Under the pieces are notes generated by a model. That model was not told the origin of the DNA, ran no database searches, and worked only from the letters and a program-made list of their open reading frames with translations. The translations under genes were made by a program, and so were the position numbers. From Hoylesella pleuritidis JCM 14110 (GTDB lineage: Bacteria; Bacteroidota; Bacteroidia; Bacteroidales; Bacteroidaceae), in contig NZ_BAJN01000007.1 of NCBI RefSeq assembly GCF_000613725.1, forward strand, positions 62,001 to 126,000: a DNA stretch of 64,000 bases. The letters are read 5' to 3'. Numbering within the stretch: the stretch's first letter is position 1; every line of letters begins with the position of its first letter. Of this stretch, positions 1-9,988 are shown one piece after another.

Positions 1-934
1 AGTTTGCTTCGTCTTTGAGAATAATGACATTATCGGGTGTTTTAAACGATGTACAGAATCGGCCGAGTTTCAAATCGAAGAGCAACGGCGACATCGTGGC
101 ATTCTTGGTAAAGACACTGCTGATAGCATTTCCGCCGTCCTTAGGATAGGCAAACTTAGAGAGTCCCAGTTCGCCGTTACGCTCGGTATAGGTATACAGA
201 GCACCGTCGTTAACGAAGCCGTTCTCCTCAGATCCTGAGAACCACAAACTGGGGTTGCAGTTGGGCGCAGTCTCGAAGAACAGATCCTTGAATCCGGCCA
301 ACCGCTTCATATCTGAGATTCGGATAACAGACAGGTCTTTGCTCGTCAATACGGTAAAGCACTTATTGTGGTCGGACAGTTCGCCCGTTTCCTGATTCAG
401 CCAGGTATATTTGGTAAAGCCCAGGTATCGCGGCGTACCGCTGAGCGGCTGACCGGTGACATTGGCCAAAACATTCGCCGTCTTTTTACTACCGATAAAA
501 AGATCGAGATCAGTGGAGCCGTCGATCTCTTTCAAGACATACCAGCCACGTGAAAAGCTCGATTGTACGACGAGACTGCTATAAGTATACTTCGTTACTC
601 GCGTCTGTTTATGTCGGCAGGCAAAAATCAATCGATAGGATGAGAGCGGGAGATTCATCTTATACGACAAGTGTTTCTGGGTAGACAGCGTATCAATCTT
701 CTTCCGCAGATTATCTTTATCATAACACATCCACATATAATCGTACTCGGCATCCGTGATATTCTCTGAAAGGCGGGGCGTGATGTCAAGCATTTCAGAG
801 AGGTTGCAGATATAAACACTGTCTATTCCACTGATCTCGATCGAGCGAGGGTCGGTATAATCGTAGCTGCCTTTGTCTTCAAAACAGGCGGCCAACAGCG
901 GCAGTATCAAGAAGAAATAAATTATTCGTTTCAT
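1..934 (-). CDS. PKD-like family lipoprotein, partial (3' end beyond left edge)
   Basis: An open frame on the minus strand starts at the ATG at 932-934 and runs off the left edge without a stop. The N-terminus (MKRIIYFFLILPLLAACFED) is a lipoprotein signal with a lipobox ending at Cys17, so the product is probably exported and anchored in the outer membrane. The following residues, including GSYDY and a Gly-Trp-Tyr-Val-Leu segment near residue 130, resemble the PKD-like lipoproteins that close many SusC/SusD operons. It is the fourth gene after SusC, SusD and the DUF4843 lipoprotein, 18 bp downstream of the latter, so it is probably cotranscribed. A role as an accessory surface lipoprotein of the uptake system is inferred from context; the substrate cannot be read from the sequence. 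Confidence 0.75.
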   Translation of the reverse strand, partial: MKRIIYFFLILPLLAACFEDKGSYDYTDPRSIEISGIDSVYICNLSEMLDITPRLSENITDAEYDYMWMCYDKDNLRKKIDTLSTQKHLSYKMNLPLSSYRLIFACRHKQTRVTKYTYSSLVVQSSFSRGWYVLKEIDGSTDLDLFIGSKKTANVLANVTGQPLSGTPRYLGFTKYTWLNQETGELSDHNKCFTVLTSKDLSVIRISDMKRLAGFKDLFFETAPNCNPSLWFSGSEENGFVNDGALYTYTERNGELGLSKFAYPKDGGNAISSVFTKNATMSPLLFDLKLGRFCTSFKTPDNVIILKDEAN

Positions 935-952
935 CGTTACAGTTTTTAATCA

Positions 953-1762
953 TTAGGGGAACACTACATTCTTTCCATTCTCATCTTTGAGCGGCGGATT
1001 ATTCTTGGGATCTGCATTATAGGCATTCAAGGCTTTTTTGATTTTGGTCAGGAAATAGTCTCGGAGGGGTCTGTCGTTCGATTCGCGGATATAATGCTTA
1101 ATGAACTCATCATCCCATTTCCGTCCGGTCACATTGATCATAAAGCGATGCTTTACCTCAGACCAATCACCGAGGTAAAGATTACAGAAGTAATTCTTGT
1201 TCGACCACAAGCGCGGCTTCTCCAACTTGTCAGACAGCGTGATCTTTTTCAACCCATATCGCGGTGAGGGAATCGTGAAATCGCCGTTAGGCAGCAAACG
1301 CAGATACAGCTCGCGAGCATTTTTCTGTAAATCAGTATCTTCCCGTTTGACAATCACGCGCACCGTAATACCATTGGCATTGGCAGGAACGGTCAATGTC
1401 CCGTCGTGTGCGTCAAGAATCTCGAAATGTTTTCCCTGCTCTGCAGGATAATCCATATCAACATACGACGAATCGATGATCTTATTGGCATCATCCTCTG
1501 CGTATTTATATTTCCATTTTTTCTTTACCTGCTCATAATGTACAGTGCGTGGATGATTCGTGACCTCACCGATCGTCATCAATTTGATTTTAAGCGTATC
1601 TGCCCGTTTCTCATTCGAATAATAGGCAAACGTATATACGTCGTCGGCATTGTCTACAAAACGAATCATATTGTCGCCGTTATATGAATCAAGATCTGTC
1701 GAACAGCTTAGTAAAATCGACAACGGCAAGAACAGTATTGCCGATAAATCTATTCTTTTCAT
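953..1762 (-). CDS. DUF4843 family lipoprotein of SusC/D operon
   Basis: A 269-residue product. I place the start at the ATG at 1760-1762 rather than further upstream, because this gives a signal peptide with a lipobox (LSILLSC, Cys20), and the upstream extension would overlap the SusD gene. The sequence around residues 30-45 (NMIRFVDNADDVYTF) and the overall size fit DUF4843 proteins, found directly after SusD in many Bacteroidota loci. The function of the family is not established; a surface-exposed accessory lipoprotein of the nutrient-binding complex is the likely role. It starts 16 bp after the SusD stop, consistent with one operon. Confidence 0.75.
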   Translation of the reverse strand: MKRIDLSAILFLPLSILLSCSTDLDSYNGDNMIRFVDNADDVYTFAYYSNEKRADTLKIKLMTIGEVTNHPRTVHYEQVKKKWKYKYAEDDANKIIDSSYVDMDYPAEQGKHFEILDAHDGTLTVPANANGITVRVIVKREDTDLQKNARELYLRLLPNGDFTIPSPRYGLKKITLSDKLEKPRLWSNKNYFCNLYLGDWSEVKHRFMINVTGRKWDDEFIKHYIRESNDRPLRDYFLTKIKKALNAYNADPKNNPPLKDENGKNVVFP

Positions 1763-1778
1763 ACTCAACCTCCTTTGT

Positions 1779-3149
1779 TTACTGGTATTTGATTTCTGTT
1801 TTGGGTATAGGCAAGACATATACGCTTTTTGTCCCTTCCTTATTCGTCCATAAGATATTCCGGTCTCCCCGACGCTTATATTGGAAGAACTGCTGTCCCT
1901 CACCATAAAACTCTTTATTATATTCAGTCGCAACAAAAGCCTTCTTGCCTTCCTGTGTCTCGACATTCACTTGTTGCGACACATTCCGGGCTTTCAGCAA
2001 TTCATTTACCCAAGGTTTGTACTCATCAGGTGCATCACTACACTCGATAGCTATCAAATACATCTCGTATAAGCGAATCAACGGAATCTGTTCAGCAGAA
2101 GATTTCAGTATATCATCGTCTTGTTTGTATTTCATCAGAACAAACCGGGTGCGCGAAGTTTCTGTCACTTGCTTCCACAGCGTATTGATCCTTACATCGG
2201 TGACATCCGAGGCAAACAGCTCTTTCTTAACATAACGCTCAGGCATATAAACACCGGCAGAACGATAGATAAAAAGCTCTGTCAATTCTTTCAAATTATA
2301 GACATGCAGTGAAAACAGATGTTCCTTACTTGCAATATAATCTTTACTTTGAACAATATCATCTTTCTGACAGAGCGAACGCCAATGTCCATTAATGACC
2401 TGTAAAGCATATTGCTTAGCTTTCGTATAATCTTGTATCCACAGATAAAACCGCGCTTTAAGTGCAAGCACTGCCCAATAATTCATCCGATTTTGTCGGT
2501 AGTTGAAAAAATTGTCGTGGTGGCTCTTAGTATCTATCCCTTTCAGAAGAGCTTCAGCTTCGTCTAAATCCTGCTTTAACAATGTAATATATTCATCCCA
2601 ATTACTGACAAGGAGATTTTCTTTGGACACAACTCTCGCATAAGTCAACATCTTTTTCCCATCTTGCATACCGGGAATAGGACCGAAAAGTCGCAGAAGG
2701 TCAAAGTGACAGAATGCCCGTAAACCCAACGCCTCACCTTTAATCAAATTGCGCTTGTCACCCTGCAATACACCATTATCCACGAAACGGAGTAGATTAT
2801 TGGCATTCAATATCACATTATACAATCCAGCATAGACCTCTTTGACAGACACCTCTACCGCAGCATTTTCATAGTCATAATTGCTGTAAAATCCTGTAAT
2901 TTCGGTACTGTTAGCAACCCAATGTTGGGCCATATACTCTAACATTCCCATTGTCAGTCGCTCTCCGTAGAGCTGTTTCGACTTCATATTAATATAGATA
3001 CCGGTAAGCGCATTTTCGAATCCTGTCTCGGTAGTATACACTTCGCTTTCTTCTTCATTACTGGAAGGTTTCACATCCAACCAATTGTCACAAGAGCACA
3101 GCAAAATAGTGCAAGCGCAGATAACAATATTATAAATGGCCTTTTTCAT
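1779..3149 (-). CDS. RagB/SusD family nutrient-binding outer-membrane lipoprotein
   Basis: A 456-residue SusD-type lipoprotein. The N-terminus has a signal peptide and lipobox (TILLCSC, Cys20) followed by the usual DNWLDVKPSS start of SusD proteins. The middle is rich in helical, TPR-like segments (for example KGEALGLRAFCHFDLLRLFG at about residue 140), and the C-terminus has the expected YNKEFYGEGQQFFQYKRRGD stretch. SusD proteins cap the SusC barrel from outside and deliver ligand to it. The gene starts 13 bp after the end of SusC and is followed by DUF4843 and PKD-like lipoprotein genes, so the four form one operon. The ligand is unknown; no glycoside hydrolase or peptidase is in view to hint at it. 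Confidence 0.93.
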   Translation of the reverse strand: MKKAIYNIVICACTILLCSCDNWLDVKPSSNEEESEVYTTETGFENALTGIYINMKSKQLYGERLTMGMLEYMAQHWVANSTEITGFYSNYDYENAAVEVSVKEVYAGLYNVILNANNLLRFVDNGVLQGDKRNLIKGEALGLRAFCHFDLLRLFGPIPGMQDGKKMLTYARVVSKENLLVSNWDEYITLLKQDLDEAEALLKGIDTKSHHDNFFNYRQNRMNYWAVLALKARFYLWIQDYTKAKQYALQVINGHWRSLCQKDDIVQSKDYIASKEHLFSLHVYNLKELTELFIYRSAGVYMPERYVKKELFASDVTDVRINTLWKQVTETSRTRFVLMKYKQDDDILKSSAEQIPLIRLYEMYLIAIECSDAPDEYKPWVNELLKARNVSQQVNVETQEGKKAFVATEYNKEFYGEGQQFFQYKRRGDRNILWTNKEGTKSVYVLPIPKTEIKYQ

Positions 3150-3162
3150 AAATTCTGAAATA

Positions 3163-6100
3163 TTAAAATACGACTGAAAGAGAGAAAGAATAACGATGGG
3201 AGAATGGATACATCAAACCACGCTCCTGTTTGACAGAGGATATCCGAAAGAGATTATCCGTACTAAAAGATACGGACATATTCCGAATATCCAATCGAGA
3301 GATCCATTTCCGAGGGAAATCGTATCTGAGTTGCATATTCTGGCACTCTAACAGATTCTCGCGCTGAACGAATCTCGATGACATCTGTGTCTGGCTTCGA
3401 TCACGAATATCCTTAAAGAAAGTATGATCGCCGGGGCGTTTCCAGCGTCCTTCATAAACACGCCTATCAACATTATAACGTAAATCGGCATTTTCCACAC
3501 GATCTACAAGCGTAGAGTTATAAATATCGCCTCCCATTCGGTAACCAAACGACAGAGTGAGCGTCAAACTCTTATAATTGAACATCGTATTGATATTACC
3601 TCGCAACTTCGGGTCTTCCACGCCACACGCCACACGATCAGCCGCATTCCATTTATATGTGGCATTTCCGAAACGGTCGCGATAGAGTTCTTTTCCGGTA
3701 CTGGGGTCGATACCATATGACGGAACGACATAGATAGTGCGTAAGGCCTCGCCCTCGCGATATAAGAAATTAGGATTCGATCCGCCTCGCATCTCCAATT
3801 CTTTATTGGCTTCTTTCAACGCATCGGAGATGCGGAGGATACGGTTCGTCTCGTGTATCATACTGAGTGACAAGGTCCAATTGACATTCTTCCCGCGCAA
3901 CAGATAAGCCATTGCCGATAGTTCGAATCCCTGATTACGCACCTTCCCTACATTAGCCGTGTAACTTGGGAAACCATTTGCCAACGGGAGATTCATTTCC
4001 GACAAAAGATTATCGGTCGTATTGCGGTAAATATCGGCCGTAAGCTTGAACTTACCGTCAAAAACACCAGCCTCGAAACCCAAATTCCACTTGTAAGTAC
4101 GCTGCCATTCCAAATCTTTGTTTGCAATACCCATCAGATGCGTACCGAACCAATAGCGGTATCTGTCATCCATATAATATTGATAAGTCGACAAAGCTTG
4201 ATAAGGATTAAAATTCACAGCTCCCGTCACAGCATATGAACCTCGTACTTTCAAACGATCAAGCCAGACTAAATTACGCAGGAATTTCTCACGATTAATA
4301 TTCCATCCTAAACCAAAAGAATAAAACGGAGCAAAACGTTTGTTCTTACCGAACTGCGAGGCACCATCTAAGCGATAGGCCAAGTCGGCAAAATAGCGGT
4401 TATCGTAAATATAATTCACATTGCCTGTCAAACCGATACGACGATTGAGTAAATCCGTACCGACAGGCTTCCCTTTCTCTTCATATTGGAGAGCCATTGA
4501 CAACTGTTTGAATTTCGATTGTGGAAAACCTTCCATCACGAACGTGTATAATTCCGATTGCTGTTGTGCCAAATTATAGTTGAGTCCGGCAAATAATGTG
4601 TGCTTATCTCCGAATCGATGTGAATAGTTCAACGTAATATCCAAATCATAACTCAAATCACTTCCTGTGGAATACCGGTACTGTCCTTTCCTGAATATCT
4701 TATCCTCTGAATAGTCCTTAAAATCTGTATGACCGGCAGGTTTGAAAACATCCCTCGAATTGAATCGTTTAGAGATACCGAACCGAGACCGAATGACAAA
4801 ATCCTCCCACGGACGCCATTCAAGATTGAAATTATTAAAAATGACCGTATTCCTCTGCCTATTTACTACATCGAGAGTCGCATTATACATCGGATTCTCA
4901 GGAGCAGGATTGAAGAAGTTTTCATTTTTAGACTCGAACTCCCGGCGCATTTTACCAAACTTATCTCGCTCTGTCCAATAAGGATTCAAATAGACATAAT
5001 TCCTGAAAGAACCATAAGGCGACTCGTCAGCTACCGTATTTCCTATTTCTAAATTATTGGTGAACAAGAGATTCTTGTGTTCATACACCAGATTAATGGC
5101 CCCATTGAAAGTCTTACGTTGAGATCCTTTCATCACTCCCTTCACATCATTGTATTGCAAAGAAACTGCATATCTGAAACCGTCGGCATTACCTCCTTCA
5201 ATCCGAAAATTATGTCGGTGTCCAGCCCCTATCTGTACCGGTTTTGACAACCAATAAGTATCTACGCCTCTTTCTACTTCTTCGAGCATTGTATTGTATC
5301 TTTCGCGCAAACTCATATCCACGTTGGCAAATCCACTATTGTATAAACCAGCTTCAAGTTCCAATTGCAATTTCTCGCGAGCATTCAATACATTGTAGCC
5401 TGTCAAATCAGGAGTTTCGAGATTGAGACCTCCCCTATAAGACAAACGCAGCCTGCCGATTTCCGGACGCTTAGATTCGATGACAACGACTCCATTAGCA
5501 CCACGCGAGCCATAAATGGCTGTAGCCGAACCGTCTTTAAGAATCGTTACAGAATTGATATCTTCGTCATTCAAATCTCGCATACGAGCCAGTGATATTT
5601 CTACGCCATCCAAAATAATCAGTGGTGTGTTCAAGTCTACACGAGTCTCATTCTTTAAATCTTCCACGGTCGGTAAACTCGATGTTCCCCTGATCTGCAC
5701 CGTAGCCAGATGATTAGGTCTCCGCCGAAATTATTATTCTCCAAAACGTTGAACGTAGGATCGATATTTTTCAACGTAGAAATGATATCACGCCCTTTGA
5801 ACGATTTCAGTTGTTCATTGTTTATCGTTGCCACAGAACCAGTAAAACTCTCACGGCTCTTGCGGAAAATACCCGTCACCACAACATTATCAAGCGACTT
5901 GGTCGTGGATATTAGGAAAATTCTGCCGTCGGATGATGCATCCACGATCTCTGTCTTCATACCCAAATATGACACCTGCAACTGCCGACCCACAGGTGAC
6001 ACATCAAATCGGTAATTACCATCAATATCAGTAACACCCCCTATCTTGGTACCTATGATTTTGACCGTTGCACCAATAATAGGTTCACCGTCTTCTTTTG

Positions 6101-6449
6101 ACAGTACACATCCTTTAATAATCCTTGTAGAACCTTGTTTCCGTGATTCCTTTTTCCGAATCACATTCACCGTTTGTCCATCAATATCATATGTTAACGG
6201 TGTCTCTTTCAGAACGTAGTCCATTACCTGTCTGAACGACGCTTTCTGTACACGACCGTCTACTTTATAAACGGCAACATCATCATAAGCAAACAGAAAC
6301 TTATAGGCGGTCAGTTTTTCAAGACGCTTGAACACCGATGGCAACTGCTCGTTATGGAACGTAATGGTCAGTAGCTCGTCCTGTGCAGCATTTAGTGGTA
6401 ATACGATCAGACCCAATATCAAAAAGAGAGTCAGGCGGAATACTTTCAT
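3163..6449 (-). CDS. SusC/RagA family TonB-linked outer membrane protein with STN domain, frameshifted
   Basis: The SusC channel of this operon is split by one apparent missing base. The first part (5655-6449) has a signal peptide, an STN domain (residues 26-90), a carboxypeptidase-regulatory-like domain (about 110-180) and the start of the TonB plug. The second part (3163-5700) continues the plug (QIRGTSSLP, LIILDGVEI, VTILKDGSATAIYGSRGANG) and the beta-barrel, ending in an aromatic residue as is usual for outer-membrane barrels. Adding one base in the short G run at 5717-5718 joins the two frames as GGD-PNHLATVQIRG and yields a 1095-residue protein, normal for the family. The STN domain indicates signalling to a FecR-type anti-sigma, matching the divergent sigma/FecR pair. 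Without the repair the product is non-functional. Confidence 0.88.
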
Positions 6450-6752
6450 AACGCACGATGGTTTTAGAGTTATTATTACAGATTCAGAGGTATCTTCCTC
6501 CTATATTTGATACATACAAACAAAAAAAAAAGTTACGGAAAATGCAAAAAAATTATTGCTGTTCGATAAAAAATATATCCGAACAATAACATACGCGTCA
6601 TTCCGGAGAGAATAAAAAAACTCGTCATAAGTCATACAGACCTTAAAACAAATTTTAATAAAGCAGTCTCACAAATAGAAAGAACCTCAACTCTGAATAC
6701 AACTCAACCTCATTTCCCCAACCTTCATAACGACTTTATTCTACATCATAAA

Positions 6753-6776
6753 TACGCCAATTCGGGATAAGAAAGT
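6753..6776 (+). repeat. Left arm of 24-bp inverted repeat
   Basis: Pairs with 7139-7162 on the opposite strand with 23 of 24 matches; the shared core reads ATTCGGGATAAGAAAGT. The two arms flank 362 bp of AT-rich sequence. Confidence 0.85.
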
Positions 6777-6920
6777 AACCGAAAAGCGACTCTATCATTT
6801 ACCTGCAAATGGAAAGAGAAGACCTTTTTGTGAGAAAGCGGTGCAATCCATCGGAAAATAAAGAAAAAGAAATCTTCTCAAGACGACAAGGAAGCGTTAA
6901 TAAATAAGATATATTCTCTC

Positions 6921-7090
6921 TTTCCATTGGGAAGTGCAAATAAACAAAAATAAAATTCTTCTTTCCATTTGGAAATGTGAAAACATTCAAATTTATTTAC
7001 TGTTTCCGATGGAATTAGAAAAAACAAAGATTTATGAACAATTCCAGATGGAAACAGAGAAAAAAAGTATTTTTTCGACCGGTTTCCGCA
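6921..7090. repeat. Array of TTTCC..GGAA dyads spaced about 41 bp
   Basis: Related dyads occur at 6921 (TTTCCATTGGGAA), 6962 (TTTCCATTTGGAAA), 7003 (TTTCCGATGGAA), 7042 (TTCCAGATGGAAA) and a decayed copy at 7083 (TTTCCGCAG). The first C of each falls at 6924, 6965, 7006, 7044 and 7086, that is at 41, 41, 38 and 42 bp, close to four helical turns. Sequence between the dyads is only loosely conserved. They could be binding sites for a dimeric regulator or decayed tandem repeats. Confidence 0.6.
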
Positions 7091-7138
7091 GATTGAGAAT
7101 CGAAAAACGGAAAAGTTTGATCCGCCGGCAGAAAAACA

Positions 7139-7162
7139 ACTTTCTTATCCCGAATAGGCGTA
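7139..7162 (-). repeat. Right arm of 24-bp inverted repeat
   Basis: Reverse complement of 6753-6776 with one mismatch. It ends 82 bp before the -7 element of the sigma-factor promoter, so that promoter lies outside the bounded segment. Confidence 0.85.
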
Positions 7163-7243
7163 TAAATATTGCCGCTTCGTAGAAGGTATAAAAGAGGATG
7201 GATAATAAATCTTAAACGAACAAGGCTTTTTTTCTTTTTTATT

Positions 7244-7251
7244 TATCTTTG
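7244..7251 (+). promoter_or_regulatory. Bacteroidota -7 element (TATCTTTG) for the ECF sigma gene
   Basis: TATCTTTG matches the TAnnTTTG consensus and lies 22 bp before the ATG at 7274. A clear -33 TTG at the right distance is not evident; the upstream sequence is T-rich. Confidence 0.55.
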
Positions 7252-7273
7252 TCTTTCATAAAGTAGAGTGTGT

Positions 7274-7771
7274 ATGGATGGACACATTGATTTCGAACAA
7301 ATATTCAAAACATATTATACGCAGTTATATTGCTTTGCCCGGCAGATAATCAACGACGAACAAGAATGCCACGATATCGTAAGCGAAGCTTATGAAGACG
7401 TGTGGCGCAACATTGCATCGATCAGGAAAGAGACGGCTAAGGCATATCTCTATACCTGCGTGAGAAACAAAAGCATTAATCGCCTTAGACATAACAACAC
7501 GCATCGGCAATATATTGAATATTGCAAAAAAATGACTGCTCCCTACACCAACAGTGATGATCTGAATGAAAGACTGGAAAAAGAACGGCTCATCAACGAA
7601 GTTGTAGAAACGATGCAACCTCCTATCGGCGATGTGCTGCGGGCTTGCTTCATAGACAGGAAAAAATATTATGAAATTGCAAAAGAAATGGGAATCAGCC
7701 TGAGTCTTGTGAAAAAGTATATGACAAAAGCTATCGCCATCATCAGAGAAAACATACAAAAAAAGACTTAA
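7274..7771 (+). CDS. ECF-type RNA polymerase sigma factor (Bacteroides expansion family)
   Basis: A sigma-70 family regulator of about 165 residues. Region 2 is visible near the N-terminus (FEQIFKTYYTQLYCFARQI, then DIVSEAYEDVWRN) and region 4 near the C-terminus (YYEIAKEMGISLSLVKKYMT), with no extra domains, as in extracytoplasmic-function sigma factors. I prefer the ATG at 7274 over an in-frame GTG at 7268 because it is the stronger start codon. A FecR anti-sigma gene follows 48 bp later and an STN-domain SusC operon is divergent, the standard cell-surface signalling arrangement: ligand at SusC leads through FecR to release of this sigma and transcription of the uptake operon. That circuit is inferred from gene order and domains. 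Confidence 0.9.
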   Translation: MDGHIDFEQIFKTYYTQLYCFARQIINDEQECHDIVSEAYEDVWRNIASIRKETAKAYLYTCVRNKSINRLRHNNTHRQYIEYCKKMTAPYTNSDDLNERLEKERLINEVVETMQPPIGDVLRACFIDRKKYYEIAKEMGISLSLVKKYMTKAIAIIRENIQKKT

Positions 7772-7819
7772 ATCCGTAACCTTATAAAGTGTAATGTGTA
7801 GTATTTATATATTGAGAAA

Positions 7820-8938
7820 ATGAAGAAAGACTGTCATACATTATCAGATGAGGAAACTCAGAATAAAGCTATAGAAATGTTCGAGAATATTTCCGAGATC
7901 AGTGATGAAGAGATTGAACACATTGACTCCAATCCTAAATTACTCGAAATATACAGAGATCTGTTTTCTGTTAAAAAAGTAATGTTCCAAAGCGGAACTT
8001 CTTTAAACGTACAAGCACGTTATGATGCATTCGTTCGTAACCATCACCTATATACACGCATCAGAAAGAGAGCAGTCATATTAGGATTGTCTGTCGCATC
8101 TGCTGCGGCTATCATTATCATAGTATTGACACTCCATTTCAAAAACCGAACCTTTCCTTCTGGTTATGGCCAGTCACAAATAACATTTCTGGCTGATAAA
8201 ACAGCCAAACCCATTACAATCAGCGGGAAAACAATACAGACTGTCAAAGTGGGAAAAGAAACGAATAACAGAACTTTAGATGTAGCATCGCTCACTTCCA
8301 ACATTGCCGACGTATTCACCGTGACAGTTCCGAAAGGAGACGTTTATACGATTGTGCTCACTGATGGTACAAAAGTGTATTTACACCCTGACAGTCGCCT
8401 CAGATTTCCTACTGATTTTTCACGAAGCGAACGGACTGTGGAACTTATAGGAGAGGCCTATTTCGAGGTGACACACGATGCAAGTCGCCCATTCAAAGTT
8501 AAAGCACAAGGCATCACCACTACAGTCCTTGGCACCGAATTTAATATATGTGCCTACCAAGGATGTTATCCCTATGTAACATTAGTTTCAGGAAGTGTGA
8601 AAGTAAGCAGTACTCGAAAGACGATTATTATAAAACCCGGAGAACAAAGCGCTTTAACCGATAATGGGAATTTGAAAGTCTCTAAGGTTGATACCGATTC
8701 TTATACATATTGGCGCGACGGTTTCTTCTACTACGACAACGTTTCCTTGGAAGAGATTATGTTACACTTAGGCCGAACCTACAATATGTCTGTTGAGTTT
8801 TTGTCTCCTCAAACAAAAGATTACAAAATACATTTTGTTGCCAAACGATCGGAAAAGATTGATGACATAATACGAATTCTCAATAAAATAAACCGCGTTC
8901 ATATTGTCCGCAAAGAAAATCTCTTAATAATAGAATAA
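7820..8938 (+). CDS. FecR family anti-sigma factor with C-terminal DUF4974
   Basis: A 372-residue inner-membrane protein. Residues 1-80 form a cytoplasmic segment expected to bind sigma, 85-107 are one transmembrane helix (AVILGLSVASAAAIIIIVL), about 173-250 are the FecR domain (TVPKGDVYTIVLTDGTKVYL, GEAYFEVTHDASRPFKVKA, TVLGTEFNI), and the C-terminus (FFYYDNVSLEEIMLHLGRTY onward) is the DUF4974 domain that contacts the STN domain of the partner TonB receptor. It lies directly after the sigma gene in one transcription unit. Its partner should be the adjacent SusC, which carries an STN domain. Confidence 0.92.
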   Translation: MKKDCHTLSDEETQNKAIEMFENISEISDEEIEHIDSNPKLLEIYRDLFSVKKVMFQSGTSLNVQARYDAFVRNHHLYTRIRKRAVILGLSVASAAAIIIIVLTLHFKNRTFPSGYGQSQITFLADKTAKPITISGKTIQTVKVGKETNNRTLDVASLTSNIADVFTVTVPKGDVYTIVLTDGTKVYLHPDSRLRFPTDFSRSERTVELIGEAYFEVTHDASRPFKVKAQGITTTVLGTEFNICAYQGCYPYVTLVSGSVKVSSTRKTIIIKPGEQSALTDNGNLKVSKVDTDSYTYWRDGFFYYDNVSLEEIMLHLGRTYNMSVEFLSPQTKDYKIHFVAKRSEKIDDIIRILNKINRVHIVRKENLLIIE

Positions 8939-8997
8939 TAATATTTCTCTAAATAGCTGCTATCTCTGACAAAATTTCTTTAATCTATCCCATCAGC

Positions 8998-9924
8998 TTA
9001 CTTCTTCATCGGCGCAAATTCTATTTTTACCAGTACGGGATAATGGTCCGACGGAATGCGGCGAATAAACCTGCCGAACTTGATTTCCTTCGGCGCCTGA
9101 TTACTGCGCAACATCTGTCTATCTGTGCTCTCTGCCCAATAGCTATTGGTAAGAATGCCATAATGCCGCACTTTAAACCTCGGCGAAAGAAAGATATGGT
9201 CAATACGACTGTCTGTTTTCAAATCAGGTTTGAAGTCATTAAATGTTCCGTTCTCTGCAAAACGCTGTTCAGCACTTATATATGCATCTTTAAGGATGCC
9301 TGAATCAGAGAGAATACGATAAGTCTCATCGGTTTGATCAACATTGAAATCACCAGTAAGAATGACGGGAATCCGATTTCCTGCCATCTCTTGAATCTTT
9401 CTGATAACAAGCTTTGTCGCCTCTCTACGGGCCACGACTCCTACGTGATCCATATGAAGATTGAAGAAATAAAACTGTCGTTTCGTCTGCTTATCTTTGA
9501 ATTTACCCCAAGTACAAATACGTATACAAGCCGCATCCCAACCTAATTTGGGTTTGTCGGGTGTCTCATTGAGCCAGAAGTTTCCGCTGTTAAGCAGTTC
9601 GATATTATCTTTCTTGTAAAAAATAGCAGAATGTTCGCCTGCCTCTTTGCCGTCTTCACGCCCTATGCCGATATAGGCATACCCTTGGAGCAAGCGCGTC
9701 ATATCACGCAATTGGTGTATCAACGCTTCTTGTGTTCCGAAAATATCAGGCTGTTCAAAGTTGATCATATCACAGATAACAGGACATCGACGCACCCATC
9801 CGTTACCTGCCTGTACGTCGCCAGGGTTATCATAGCGGATATTATAAGTTCCTACAAGAAGCTTTTGTGCATAAAGAACTGTCGCAACAAACAGAAACAA
9901 GAATAGAAACAGTTGTCTTCTCAT
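8998..9924 (-). CDS. Secreted endonuclease/exonuclease/phosphatase family protein
   Basis: A 308-residue protein with a signal peptide (MRRQLFLFLFLFVATVLYAQ), so it acts outside the cytoplasm. The metal-dependent phosphoesterase fold is supported by GTYNIRYDNPGD, FGTQEAL (catalytic Glu), LHMDHVG, ILTGDFNVDQTD and the C-terminal SDHYPVL motif. Family members cleave nucleic acids, phospholipids or sugar phosphates; the substrate here cannot be assigned. It converges with fecR (59 bp apart) and has its own promoter-like element at 9955-9962. It is 63 bp downstream of the P-type ATPase gene. Confidence 0.85.
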   Translation of the reverse strand: MRRQLFLFLFLFVATVLYAQKLLVGTYNIRYDNPGDVQAGNGWVRRCPVICDMINFEQPDIFGTQEALIHQLRDMTRLLQGYAYIGIGREDGKEAGEHSAIFYKKDNIELLNSGNFWLNETPDKPKLGWDAACIRICTWGKFKDKQTKRQFYFFNLHMDHVGVVARREATKLVIRKIQEMAGNRIPVILTGDFNVDQTDETYRILSDSGILKDAYISAEQRFAENGTFNDFKPDLKTDSRIDHIFLSPRFKVRHYGILTNSYWAESTDRQMLRSNQAPKEIKFGRFIRRIPSDHYPVLVKIEFAPMKK

Positions 9925-9954
9925 ATCAATTCAAAAAGATAGAATATTATTCTG

Positions 9955-9962
9955 CAAAGGTA
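9955..9962 (-). promoter_or_regulatory. -7 element (TACCTTTG) upstream of the secreted phosphoesterase gene
   Basis: The minus strand reads TACCTTTG, matching TAnnTTTG, about 30 bp before the ATG at 9924. Confidence 0.5.
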
Positions 9963-9988
9963 ATACTTATTTATTTCAGACGACTCCG

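Larger units (their letters stand above)
6450..7243. other. AT-rich divergent intergenic region with inverted repeats, no gene
   Basis: About 800 bp between the start of susC and the sigma-factor promoter hold no convincing gene; short open frames here are low-complexity Lys/Phe-rich reads. The region contains a dyad near susC (TTATTG at 6553, matched by CGAACAATAA at 6580-6589), a 24-bp inverted repeat pair at 6753-6776 and 7139-7162, and regularly spaced TTTCC..GGAA dyads between 6921 and 7090. These are described separately. Confidence 0.7.

Noticed and set aside
6934..7182. Open frames in the susC-sigma intergenic region
   Set aside because: Both strands give low-complexity Lys/Phe/Ile-rich reads produced by AT-rich repeats; no domain or start signal supports them.
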